Under the pieces are notes generated by a model. It was not told the DNA's origin. It saw nothing but the letters and a program-made list of their open reading frames with translations, and did no database searches. The translations under genes and the position numbers were made by a program. 64,000 nucleotides of DNA, from contig NZ_BMMM01000006.1 in assembly GCF_014645835.1 (NCBI RefSeq), positions 394,770-458,769 on the forward strand, given 5' to 3'. Below, in pieces: positions 45,755 to 53,626 of this stretch. Numbering within the stretch: position 1 is the stretch's first letter; each line of letters begins with the position of its first letter. The DNA comes from Streptomyces albiflavescens. GTDB lineage: Bacteria > Actinomycetota > Actinomycetes > Streptomycetales > Streptomycetaceae.

Positions 45755-46618
45755 TCAGAGGAGACCGAGGGACAGTTGTCGCCTCAACCAGTCGCGACGG
45801 CGCCGTGCGGCATGCAGATAGCGCTCGGCTCCGGGCACCTTCAGCCACATCCGGACCACGGCCTCCCCGACCCGTTCGCTCTCCTGCGGATGGGTGATCC
45901 TGCGCCAACAGGCGTGCGCGTTCGCGGCGTTCTCCCGCACCTGGAAGCTGCGGTCTCCCGACATGTGCAGCCAGTCCTCGGCGATACCGAGGTAGAGGTC
46001 GGCGGCCCGGATCCAGTCGTGGGCGAGGGTGCTGACGTGTGCGCGAACCGCTCGGGACTGGAGGACGTGGGGGTGCGTCGCGCCGTAGAGCAGGGCGGCC
46101 TCGCGCTCCAGGTCCACGGCCAGCATGACGGCGACTTCGACGCGGCCGGTGGCTCCCGCCTCCCCGATCCGCGCGAGCCGGTCACGCAACGCTTCGGGCG
46201 GCGGCGGTGTCTGGACGGCGTCCGTCCAGCCCGCATGGAGGACGATGGTCTCGGTGCGGGGGCCGCGCGGCGATGACGGGGACGAACTCCCGCTCTCCGA
46301 TTCCCCGATGGGGTACTCCTCGGCGGCCGAGTACGGCTCCTGTGCGGCGTCCTCTTCGACCCGCCCGTCGGGGTGGATGACCAACGGCCATATGGAACCG
46401 TCCGGTTCGAAGGCCAGAGCCTGGAGGGACTGCCCCCGGTCCACGGCCATCCCGATGGCGGTCCGCATCGCCGCGGCTCGCACTCCCGCCAGATCGTGGG
46501 GGTCGGGCGCGGCCACGGGCACCCCGCCCACGCTCGCCTGCCCGTTCGCGTACAGCACGATCGTCAGCTTGGGGGTTCGGGCCGAAGGGCCGTAGACAGC
46601 AGCGGGGTTGGCCGTCAT
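45755..46618 (-). CDS. Hypothetical protein in the secretion-like locus
   Basis: The 287-residue soluble protein starts MTANPAAVYGPSARTPKLTI. The N-terminal half is beta-like with an acidic linker (about 105-130), and the C-terminal half is helical (LRDRLARIGEAG, VRAHVSTLAHDWIRAADLYLGIAEDW). The ATG at 46618 follows AAAGGGTGCTC. It is divergent from the gene at 46761, sharing the motif region 46723-46744. No family recognised. Confidence 0.7.
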   Translation of the reverse strand: MTANPAAVYGPSARTPKLTIVLYANGQASVGGVPVAAPDPHDLAGVRAAAMRTAIGMAVDRGQSLQALAFEPDGSIWPLVIHPDGRVEEDAAQEPYSAAEEYPIGESESGSSSPSSPRGPRTETIVLHAGWTDAVQTPPPPEALRDRLARIGEAGATGRVEVAVMLAVDLEREAALLYGATHPHVLQSRAVRAHVSTLAHDWIRAADLYLGIAEDWLHMSGDRSFQVRENAANAHACWRRITHPQESERVGEAVVRMWLKVPGAERYLHAARRRRDWLRRQLSLGLL

Positions 46619-46722
46619 GAGCACCCTTTCGTGGCGCGTCCTCGATGGCGGCCGCACGGGGTGTCACAGTCCGGCACGAGTTCGCGGATGGCGGCTTCCG
46701 GCCATGATAGGGCCGCCCTCCG

Positions 46723-46744
46723 ACAGTACACTGTGTATTGACAC
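46723..46744. promoter_or_regulatory. Locus motif and palindrome between divergent genes
   Basis: ACAGTACACTGT (46723-46734, arms ACAGT/ACTGT) abuts GTATTGACAC (46735-46744), a nine-of-ten match to the locus motif, 17 bp before the ATG at 46761. Confidence 0.55.
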
Positions 46745-46760
46745 ACGCGAGGGGGAGCGG

Positions 46761-47768
46761 ATGAGTAACGACAGCGGTGCGGGCATGACGGTCTGGGTGA
46801 ATCTGGCTGTTCAGGCGGTCGGACCCGCCGGAAGTCGTCCGTACGAGGCATGGCTCGCAGAGGTCGAGCGGGTTGCTGTGGATCTCTGGCTGATGTCCGC
46901 GCCGGGAGGTTCGACCGCCCGGCTGGCCGCGGACCTGTCCTCATGCACGTCGATCGACGGGGTGCTGGCCCACGCGCACGTCGACGGCGAGCGGGGAAGC
47001 GCGCGGCTCGTGGTGCGCGTGCCGGACGGGGAGAGCGGCGGCAGCGTGGAGCGTACGTTCCACACCGAGGCACTCGTGCAGCGCAGGGCCCGTGATGTCC
47101 TGGAGCGGGCACAGCCGCTGGTCGGGCAGGGGGTGCGTCTGTTGGTGGCGGACAGTTCCGGTAACCCGCGCGTGCTGCACATCAGCGATTCCGGTGAGCG
47201 GGAGCGCGGGAGCGTCATGGTGCGGAGCGATCGGGCCGGTGCTGTTGCGGCGCCTTCCCCGGCCCCGGTCCAGGTCGCGGCTCAGGCTCCGGCTCATGTC
47301 GCAGCCCCGGGTCCGGTTCAGGCCGTGGCCCCTGTCCAGGCTGCCACCGCCGGTTCATTCGCGCCGGCCTCCGCGCCCACTCCCGCCGCCTCGGCGGCCG
47401 CTGCCCCTGTCGCCCCCATCTCCACGGATCCGGCCCCGGCCGCTCCCATCGCCGCGCCGGAGCATCAGCGGGCCACCGCCCTGGCGGTCGCACCCCCGCC
47501 GCTCTCGGCACCGTCCGCCGAGGTTCCGGCCCCGCCGGCCGCGGACGGTCTCACCTGGGAGGAGGGCTCGCTGGCGGTGTGGCGGAACATCAACCGCAGC
47601 TGGTCCAAGGCGTACCGCACGTCCTGCCTGCTCGCGCTGCGGGACCGGGTGATCGTGGACGACGGCGGTCTCGTACTCAACCTCGACGAGTTGATCACCC
47701 TGGCTCAGCAGTCTCCCGACCCCGACACCCCGCGGGGCAAGGACATCGCCGCCCGCTACCCGGCCTGA
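46761..47768 (+). CDS. Hypothetical protein with Ala/Pro linker in the secretion-like locus
   Basis: The 335-residue protein begins MSNDSGAGMTVWVNLAVQAV. An N-terminal domain of about 150 residues is followed by a long Ala/Pro-rich linker (about 155-265) and a small C-terminal domain (LTWEEGSLAVWRNINRSWSK and LVLNLDELITLAQQSPDPD). No membrane span. GGGGGAGCGG precedes the ATG. The linker resembles that of the ParA-like protein encoded nearby. Function unknown. Confidence 0.7.
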   Translation: MSNDSGAGMTVWVNLAVQAVGPAGSRPYEAWLAEVERVAVDLWLMSAPGGSTARLAADLSSCTSIDGVLAHAHVDGERGSARLVVRVPDGESGGSVERTFHTEALVQRRARDVLERAQPLVGQGVRLLVADSSGNPRVLHISDSGERERGSVMVRSDRAGAVAAPSPAPVQVAAQAPAHVAAPGPVQAVAPVQAATAGSFAPASAPTPAASAAAAPVAPISTDPAPAAPIAAPEHQRATALAVAPPPLSAPSAEVPAPPAADGLTWEEGSLAVWRNINRSWSKAYRTSCLLALRDRVIVDDGGLVLNLDELITLAQQSPDPDTPRGKDIAARYPA

Positions 47769-47775
47769 CGAGGTC

Positions 47776-48426
47776 TCACGGCCGCCGCGCGCGCAACCGG
47801 CGCACAGCGCGGCGGCCGTGCTCCTCGGCGCGGGCCCACAGGACCAGCGCGCCGCTGAGCAGTGCCCCGAGCAGCCCCGCGCGCCCGCCGAGTGCGGCGT
47901 ACACCAGGGCGCCGCCGAACGAGGACGCGACGAAGGTCCAGGCGACGGTGCGCCAGCGCGCCGTCCGGGGCGGATACAGGTACACCACCATCACGCTGCC
48001 GAGGGCCAGCGCCGCCGTGGCCACCAGCGCCTGCGCGTAGTACTGCTGCCAGTTCACGATCACGGACGCCTGCTGCCGGACGAGGGCCATCCAGACCAGG
48101 AACGCGAAGAGGACCTTGAGGTGTCCCAGCGCCGCTGTGGCACTCGGGGAGACGTGCTTGCCGGGGAGCCTCCCGGCAAGGACCCGCTTCTTGGTCTCAT
48201 GTGAACCGGTATTGCCCGAACCGGCTTTGCCCGAACCGGCTTTGCCTGTGCTCGCCTTGCCTGTGCTCGCCTTGCTGGAACTGGCCTTGCTGGAACTGGC
48301 CTTGCTCGGTCTGGCCTTGCTCGGTCTGGCCTTGCTGGAACTGGCCTTGTTCGAACTGACCGTGTTCTTCTGCCCCTTGGCAGCCTGCTGTGACATGCCA
48401 GGGCTCGTCCTCGTCACACGCGCCAC
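47776..48426 (-). CDS. Membrane protein with Lys/Ala/Ser repeat tail
   Basis: The 216-residue protein has a cytoplasmic-looking N-terminal tail of repeated KASSS, KARPS and KASTG units (about residues 22-75, encoded by 15-bp repeats at about 48225-48360), then three to four hydrophobic segments and a basic C-terminus. The GTG at 48426 follows AAGGAG at 10 bases. It is the last gene of a unit with the VirB6-like and small anchored proteins upstream. The tail resembles histone H1-like repeats and could bind nucleic acid; that is speculative. Confidence 0.75.
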   Translation of the reverse strand: MARVTRTSPGMSQQAAKGQKNTVSSNKASSSKARPSKARPSKASSSKASSSKASTGKASTGKAGSGKAGSGNTGSHETKKRVLAGRLPGKHVSPSATAALGHLKVLFAFLVWMALVRQQASVIVNWQQYYAQALVATAALALGSVMVVYLYPPRTARWRTVAWTFVASSFGGALVYAALGGRAGLLGALLSGALVLWARAEEHGRRAVRRLRARRP

Positions 48427-48433
48427 GGTGGCC

Positions 48434-49015
48434 TCACTCCTTGTCCAGGGTTACCGAGGTGACAGTCCATCCGTCGTCGCCGTCTTCCAGGCCGAGCGAC
48501 AGCCGCAACGCACCCGTGGACTCCGAGTCGGCGGCGAAGTCCACGGTTACCTCCGTCTTGCCGGAGCTGTCCGTGTCCGGGTCGGGGTTCGGGTCGCCGA
48601 CGGTCACCTCGGGCGTCTTCGTGCCGGAGGTCTTCGACAGATACGCCTCCCAGTCTTCGGGAAGCTGCTTCACCAGCTCCGCCCGGGTGGTCGGCGCGAG
48701 ACGCGGCAGCCCTGCGGCGAACGCCTTGGGCGTGGTCCGGTCCGGGTCGAACCTGTAGTACGACATGGCGAACGCCTTCGCCACATCCTGAGGCGCCGCC
48801 TCGGTGCTCAGCGCCCCGCCGTACCCGCCCGAGATCATCGACTCGGGGCGGGGTACGTAGAGCGGCGCGACCGGACGGGCCGCCGGCTTCGCGGATTCGC
48901 CGGCGGCGGGCTGCGTCGCCGATGAACGCGTCCTGCTGGAGATGTTGTTCAGGACCAGACCGAGGACGACCAGAGCGATGAAGAAGGCGGCGATTTTTCG
49001 GCCCCGATGACTCAT
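48434..49015 (-). CDS. Single-span protein of the secretion-like locus
   Basis: The 193-residue protein has an N-terminal membrane anchor (KIAAFFIALVVLGLVLNNI) and an outside domain containing PQDVAKAFAMSYYRFDPDR and a C-terminal beta region (EVTVDFAADSESTG, WTVTSVTLD). The layout is that of VirB8-like or NTF2-like assembly proteins and resembles the products of 42285 and 52014. It is coupled to the VirB6-like gene by ATGA overlap (49012-49015). Confidence 0.75.
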   Translation of the reverse strand: MSHRGRKIAAFFIALVVLGLVLNNISSRTRSSATQPAAGESAKPAARPVAPLYVPRPESMISGGYGGALSTEAAPQDVAKAFAMSYYRFDPDRTTPKAFAAGLPRLAPTTRAELVKQLPEDWEAYLSKTSGTKTPEVTVGDPNPDPDTDSSGKTEVTVDFAADSESTGALRLSLGLEDGDDGWTVTSVTLDKE

Positions 49016-51885
49016 GCCCCGCCACCGCCGCCCGTGCCGGCCCGCTCACGGCCTGCCGCCTGGTGCACGGCCTGCAGTGCCATTTCGATCTGCGAGGCGG
49101 GCGACTTCATGTCGGCCAGTCGCTCCCGGAGATCATTGAGCGCGGTGGACATCGACGTCGCGACCGGTATCTGCTGAGCCAGCGACTCGACACGTTGCAG
49201 GAACTCCACCCGCCCGCGGGGCGTCAGCGCCTCCTCCGAGGGCTGGACCGGCAGCTCGTTGGCCACCTGCGAGATCACCTGGACGGTGACCTGTGAGTTG
49301 GCGGGCAGGCCGACGGCGTCGATCTTGTCGGGCAGTCCGTGCTGGGCGACCGCCTGGGCGGCGGAGAACCGGGCCGCCTCGGTGTGCGGACCGCCGGACT
49401 CGATCTGGACCGACAGGCTCCGCAGGGCGATGCCCGCCGAGTGGTTGTGATCGATGTTGGCGGCGTTCTGGTACAGGGACAGGACCCGGTCGAGGTTGGC
49501 CGAGGCCTGCTGCTGGGACATGCCGCTGCTGCTCAGCAGGTCTTCGCCGCGCTCGACCGGCCGGACGCGGCGCACGGCGTCGACACCGCCGGTCGCGCTG
49601 CGGCGCAGGTTGCTCGGGTGCAGCGGGTCGTCGGGGTGCCGGGCGCCGGTGCGCTGATCGCGCAATGAGTCGTAGTGCTGGCGTTCCAGGGCGGCCGCTC
49701 CGGCCATGTCGCCCTGACGGCGGCGTTCCGCGATCGCGTCGAGGGCCGGTGCGTGCGCCGCGTTCTGGACGTTCTTGGCGCGCCGGAGAGAGAGGCCTTC
49801 GCGAGCCGCCGCGCTCTGCTGGACGGCCCGGGTGGACGCCTGCTCGTCCCTGCGCTTCTCGGCGTTCTCGTAGCCCTCCTTGCCCGCGTCCTTCGCGGAG
49901 CCGAACTTGCCGATCGCGGAACGGGTACGCCGGCCCAGGTTGGGCGCGTTCTTGAGGACGCCCATGCCGGCCGCCTTGAATCCCTCGGCGGCCGACAGGC
50001 TCTTCCCGGAGGCCGAAGCCGCGGCGGACGCGCCCTTGACGGCAGCTCCGGCGGACATCGCCGCGGTGGCGCCGCCGGTGGCGACCGCGGCACCCACCTG
50101 GGCAGTGGTCTGCAGGGTCTTCTTCGCGAAGTCCGCGCCGACACCCACGATGGCGTCACCGGCGTCCTTGTTGCCCATCGCCATACCGGAGAGGGCGCGC
50201 ATCGCAGGCTTGGCGTAGACGCCGAGCATGACGGTCATCAGCGCGCAGGTGAGGATCTTCAGCACCCAGTTCTGGTCTCCGCCGGGCGCCAGGATGAGGG
50301 TGTCCATATAGGTGACGATCACCAGGCCGAGACTCCAGCCGGCCTGCCGGAACAGGTTGGTCAGGAACAGCTCGCCCAGTTTGATCGCCGCGACCCGGGA
50401 GGGACCGGGGAAGATGCCGAGGAGCAGATAGAACGGCGCGAAGATCATCAGCGTGAACACGCCGAGCTTGGCCGCCAGCAGCATCGCGCAGATGAAGTAC
50501 ACCGACGCGTTGATGATGATGCCGCCCATGACGCTCATGGCGGCGGCGGAGATCCGTGCCGTGAAGTCGTTTCCGCTCGCGATGGAGATGACGTTCTCGT
50601 CCTCGGGCTTGACCTTGCGCTTGTCGTCCGAGAACCAGCCGGTGTCCTTGCCACCGAAGCACATGCGGAAGTTCTGGTCACCGGACTCATGACAGAGGTT
50701 GTTGCCCCACAGGTTCAGGTACGGCACCTTGTCGTCGAAGTCCCCGCCGCCCCAGATCTTGGAGCCGGACTTGGAGTCCGGGCCGACCTCGTCGTCCGTC
50801 CCGTTCCACTCGGTGATGCCGTTGACCACCTTGGCGCCGTCGTCGTCGATGTACCCGTCCGCCTTGATGCCGACGAACTGGGCGTTGAGCATCTCCGGGC
50901 CCCATTTGCTGGCCGCCTTGCCGTTGTTCCCGACCTGGCCGTACAGCCATGGCTGGTACACCAGGGGCACCCACAGCGCGTCCTGGATGCAGGAGGCGGC
51001 GCTGGCGCCGGTCTTGCTGTTGCACAGCGAGGTGTTGTCTGCGCCGCCGGTGGAGGGCAGTTCGGACAGGGACTGGAAGCCGGTGGACGTCACATCGCCC
51101 ACGATGCTGTTGATCTTGCTTCCGGCCGCGGTCGGGTTGGCGTCGAACCAGAAGAACAGTCCGGTGATCAGCAGCATCCATGAGAAGCCCTTGAGGACGG
51201 CGGTGATCCGCCCTTGGGGGCCCCAGTTCTTGACGCCCAGATAGATGCCGCCGAGTGCTCCCACCAGCCCCAGGAACGGGGTGGCGACGTCCGACATGGC
51301 CCCGGCCACGTTGGCGATGGGCGTCTGCAGGAAGCTGAACGGGTCCTTGCCGAAGCACCAGGCGATCAGCGCCATGGTGAAGGTGGCGAACGTCTTCGAG
51401 AGGTTGAAGATCATGTTCGGCACGAAGTTGATGAACCGGTTGATCGAGAAGCAACCGGGTGTCCAGCCAAAGGTGTTCCAGGTCAGCCCTGACATCCCGT
51501 ATCGGTGGTACGAGGGTTTGGGGCCGTCGTACGGCTTGTTCGCCTTGGGGATGTAGGTGGCGTACTCCGACGGAGGGATGGCCGTGTCCGGCTTGTACGT
51601 GCCGAAGAAGGCTTCGAGTCCAGAGCCGCGGTTCTCCGGAAAGGTGACGTTGAGCGGGCCGCACATCGAGATGATGTCGTCGCCGAGCGCCTGGGAGGGC
51701 GTGGCCATCGTGAACCAGAGGGTGAACGTGGACAGCACCGTCAGCAGGACGGCACCGACTCGGCGCTTGATGACACGCCGTCGGTCACGGGCCCCGCGCC
51801 CGGTGCGCCGGGCTCGCTTCGAGGCCGGGACGTCGCGGAAGGACGTCAGCCTGGTTCGGGCCTCAGCTGTCGAGGCGATGGCCAT
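49012..51885 (-). CDS. VirB6/TrbL-like (TcpH-like) membrane channel protein
   Basis: The 957-residue protein has an N-terminal hydrophobic segment ending ATPSQALGD (about 45-65), a pair or more of spans at about 155-260 (NLSKTFATFTMALIAWCFG, GLVGALGGIYLGVKNWG, WMLLITGLFFWF), an extracellular Cys-containing region, a second set of spans at about 455-590, and a long cytoplasmic Ala-rich tail. This matches the polytopic VirB6/TcpH inner-membrane component of type IV systems. The ATG at 51885 follows GGGGGATCCGA; an in-frame GTG at 51915 is the alternative. Likely the scaffold of the channel. Confidence 0.8.
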   Translation of the reverse strand: MAIASTAEARTRLTSFRDVPASKRARRTGRGARDRRRVIKRRVGAVLLTVLSTFTLWFTMATPSQALGDDIISMCGPLNVTFPENRGSGLEAFFGTYKPDTAIPPSEYATYIPKANKPYDGPKPSYHRYGMSGLTWNTFGWTPGCFSINRFINFVPNMIFNLSKTFATFTMALIAWCFGKDPFSFLQTPIANVAGAMSDVATPFLGLVGALGGIYLGVKNWGPQGRITAVLKGFSWMLLITGLFFWFDANPTAAGSKINSIVGDVTSTGFQSLSELPSTGGADNTSLCNSKTGASAASCIQDALWVPLVYQPWLYGQVGNNGKAASKWGPEMLNAQFVGIKADGYIDDDGAKVVNGITEWNGTDDEVGPDSKSGSKIWGGGDFDDKVPYLNLWGNNLCHESGDQNFRMCFGGKDTGWFSDDKRKVKPEDENVISIASGNDFTARISAAAMSVMGGIIINASVYFICAMLLAAKLGVFTLMIFAPFYLLLGIFPGPSRVAAIKLGELFLTNLFRQAGWSLGLVIVTYMDTLILAPGGDQNWVLKILTCALMTVMLGVYAKPAMRALSGMAMGNKDAGDAIVGVGADFAKKTLQTTAQVGAAVATGGATAAMSAGAAVKGASAAASASGKSLSAAEGFKAAGMGVLKNAPNLGRRTRSAIGKFGSAKDAGKEGYENAEKRRDEQASTRAVQQSAAAREGLSLRRAKNVQNAAHAPALDAIAERRRQGDMAGAAALERQHYDSLRDQRTGARHPDDPLHPSNLRRSATGGVDAVRRVRPVERGEDLLSSSGMSQQQASANLDRVLSLYQNAANIDHNHSAGIALRSLSVQIESGGPHTEAARFSAAQAVAQHGLPDKIDAVGLPANSQVTVQVISQVANELPVQPSEEALTPRGRVEFLQRVESLAQQIPVATSMSTALNDLRERLADMKSPASQIEMALQAVHQAAGRERAGTGGGGGA

Positions 51886-51920
51886 TCGGATCCCCCGGAC
51901 TCCTAGGACTTTCACCTGAT

Positions 51921-51930
51921 GTGTATATAC
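51921..51930. promoter_or_regulatory. Locus motif between the VirB6-like gene and its divergent neighbour
   Basis: GTGTATATAC is the exact complement of GTATATACAC at 57311-57320 and matches the locus motif at nine of ten positions. It lies 36 bp upstream of the VirB6-like start. Confidence 0.55.
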
Positions 51931-52013
51931 GCTAGAGACGTTAGCACGCGTGTCTGACTGAACTGGCGGTGTTTCAGGGGCGCATGAGACAGAGGCGACA
52001 GGGCGGGTGGGCG

Positions 52014-52703
52014 ATGGGACACGACTCCCGTGGGCGCGGCGGTGCGCGGTCGATCCATGACGCCGCCCTCGACAATCTGCGGCGCGGCACCAAGCCCGTG
52101 CTGTTCTTCTTCGCCGCCGTGTTCGGCGTGATGGCGCTCTTCACCCTCGGCGGCTTCGTCGTGGTCAAGCAGAACATGCCGACACCGCCCGCCGGTTCCG
52201 AGGACGGGGCCGCCGCGAGCGCCTCCCCGTCCCCCGGGTCCTCGTCCTCCGGTGGCGCCGATGTTTGGCGGGACCGGCTCGTCGCGTTCCTGACCGACGC
52301 CGCGGAGGCGGAGCAAGCCGGTTCCGACCGCTGGTTCCCGGGAGCCGCCGCGGAGACGGACGGACTCACCTACACCCCGCTGTCGTCCGCCGACCCGGGC
52401 GCGGACCGGCCGGACGGCCTGGCACGCGTGTCGTACCGCGGCCTGCCCGCCGCCGACGCCAAGGCCGTCCTCGCCGCCGTGTCCCGCGACGGAAAGGTGG
52501 TGCCGTCCAGCCTGGCCGTGTCCAAGTCCTCGGGCACGGACAAGAGCTGGACGCTGAGCTTCGTCGTCAAGACACGGTCGGCGAAGGGCAAGAGCGACGG
52601 CGACTGGCTGGAGGGCGAGGCGGAGGGCTACAGCAAGCCGTCCGGCGCCACGGTGATCCTCCGCCTCATCTACTCGGAGGCGAAGCCGGGTGTCGGCGGC
52701 TGA
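52014..52703 (+). CDS. Single-span protein of the secretion-like locus
   Basis: The 229-residue protein has a membrane anchor at about residues 24-50 (PVLFFFAAVFGVMALFTLGG) and a Ser/Pro linker before an outside domain (DVWRDRLVAFLTDAAEAEQ, then a beta-rich end). The ATG at 52014 is chosen after GGGTGGGCG; ATG 51984 is an alternative. It is divergent from the VirB6-like gene. Topology again resembles VirB8-type proteins; no closer call is possible. Confidence 0.7.
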   Translation: MGHDSRGRGGARSIHDAALDNLRRGTKPVLFFFAAVFGVMALFTLGGFVVVKQNMPTPPAGSEDGAAASASPSPGSSSSGGADVWRDRLVAFLTDAAEAEQAGSDRWFPGAAAETDGLTYTPLSSADPGADRPDGLARVSYRGLPAADAKAVLAAVSRDGKVVPSSLAVSKSSGTDKSWTLSFVVKTRSAKGKSDGDWLEGEAEGYSKPSGATVILRLIYSEAKPGVGG

Positions 52704-52748
52704 CCCCGTGCTCGTACGAACAGATTCTGGATGCGGAACGGAGACGGT

Positions 52749-53339
52749 GTGTTGAAGGCAACGCGAACCAAGGGTGCGGTGGTCGCCGCGGCGGCGGTGC
52801 TGGCGCTCGCCGGCTGCGGGAGCGACAGCGACGGCGGATCCGGTTCGAAGAACGGCGCGTCCTCCTCGCCGACCGTCCAGGCGGACCCTTACCTGCACGC
52901 GCCTTGGCGGATGCAGGTCGTCAACCTGCTCGACGCGTTGCGGACTCCGCAGGACGGCACCTACCGCGCCTGGATGTCGGACAGCGCCGCACACTCGTTG
53001 AGCAGCTTCGACTACACCCCGCGCAGCGCGGGCGAGCCGGGCTGGGACGACCGGGATTACGAAGGGTCCGCCATGGTCTACCCGTCCCAGCTCAGCAAGA
53101 CCGAGAAGAACGCCTTCTTCAAGGCGCTCACCCAGGACGACACGGTGATCGCCTCCACCCTCAAGGTCACACGTGCCGAACTGATCCCCCAGAGCGAGGA
53201 CAAGCAGGACTACAAGTTCGTCTTCAAGGTGAAGACCACGGGCGGCAAGTGGCTCACCGGCCGCGCCTTCGGCAGCGGCGGACTTGAGTCCGCCGGCGGC
53301 CAGGTCAAAGCCCTCAACTACGACATCCCCAAGTCCTAG
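52749..53339 (+). CDS. Lipoprotein of the secretion-like locus
   Basis: The product of about 196 residues has a lipobox (ALAGC) and an outside domain with WRMQVVNLLDALRTPQDGTY and VIASTLKVTRAELIPQSEDK. GTG 52749 or TTG 52752 fits the GGAGA at 52740; ATG 52731 is also in frame. It is probably co-transcribed with the gene at 52014. The stop codon lies inside the left arm of the 205-bp inverted-repeat element. Function unknown, likely part of the outer assembly. Confidence 0.75.
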   Translation: MLKATRTKGAVVAAAAVLALAGCGSDSDGGSGSKNGASSSPTVQADPYLHAPWRMQVVNLLDALRTPQDGTYRAWMSDSAAHSLSSFDYTPRSAGEPGWDDRDYEGSAMVYPSQLSKTEKNAFFKALTQDDTVIASTLKVTRAELIPQSEDKQDYKFVFKVKTTGGKWLTGRAFGSGGLESAGGQVKALNYDIPKS

Positions 53340-53540
53340 GGGGCTTCTGATGGATCTCCGCGGCGTCGCGACGCCCGGCACGCACTCTCGCCGCACCGGG
53401 CAAAAGCCCTAGTAGCTCCTCCCCCACGCTCGGCTTCGCTCGCGCGGGGGGACCCCCATCGAGGACTTCCGCCCGGCACGCCGAGAGCACGCACCGAACG
53501 CCGCTCCTTCTTCCACGGAGATCCATCAGAAACCCCCTAG
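53336..53540. mobile_element. 205-bp element with 28-bp terminal inverted repeats (MITE-like)
   Basis: The left end CTAGGGGGCTTCTGATGGAT... (53336-53363) and the right end (53513-53540, complement strand) match at 26 of 28 positions, both starting with CTAG. The interior has no gene but contains a GC-rich palindrome with the core GCTCGGCTTCGCTCG (about 53416-53458) of a common Streptomyces extragenic type. It could be a non-autonomous transposable element or a very large shared terminator between convergent genes. Confidence 0.5.
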
Positions 53541-53626
53541 CCACCGTCCCGAGCCCTCAGCCGGCCCCCGGCCCCCGCGGCCGGAACCGCCGTCGCAGGC
53601 GCCCCCGCGCCCGCGACGGCGCACCC

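Noticed and set aside
45647..46276. Plus-strand ORF with a strong AGGAGA ribosome site (MAANRSHYVTVRAQ...)
   Set aside because: It runs antisense through a convincing gene (45755-46618), and beyond the first 25 residues the sequence looks like reverse reading. A very short peptide cannot be excluded.
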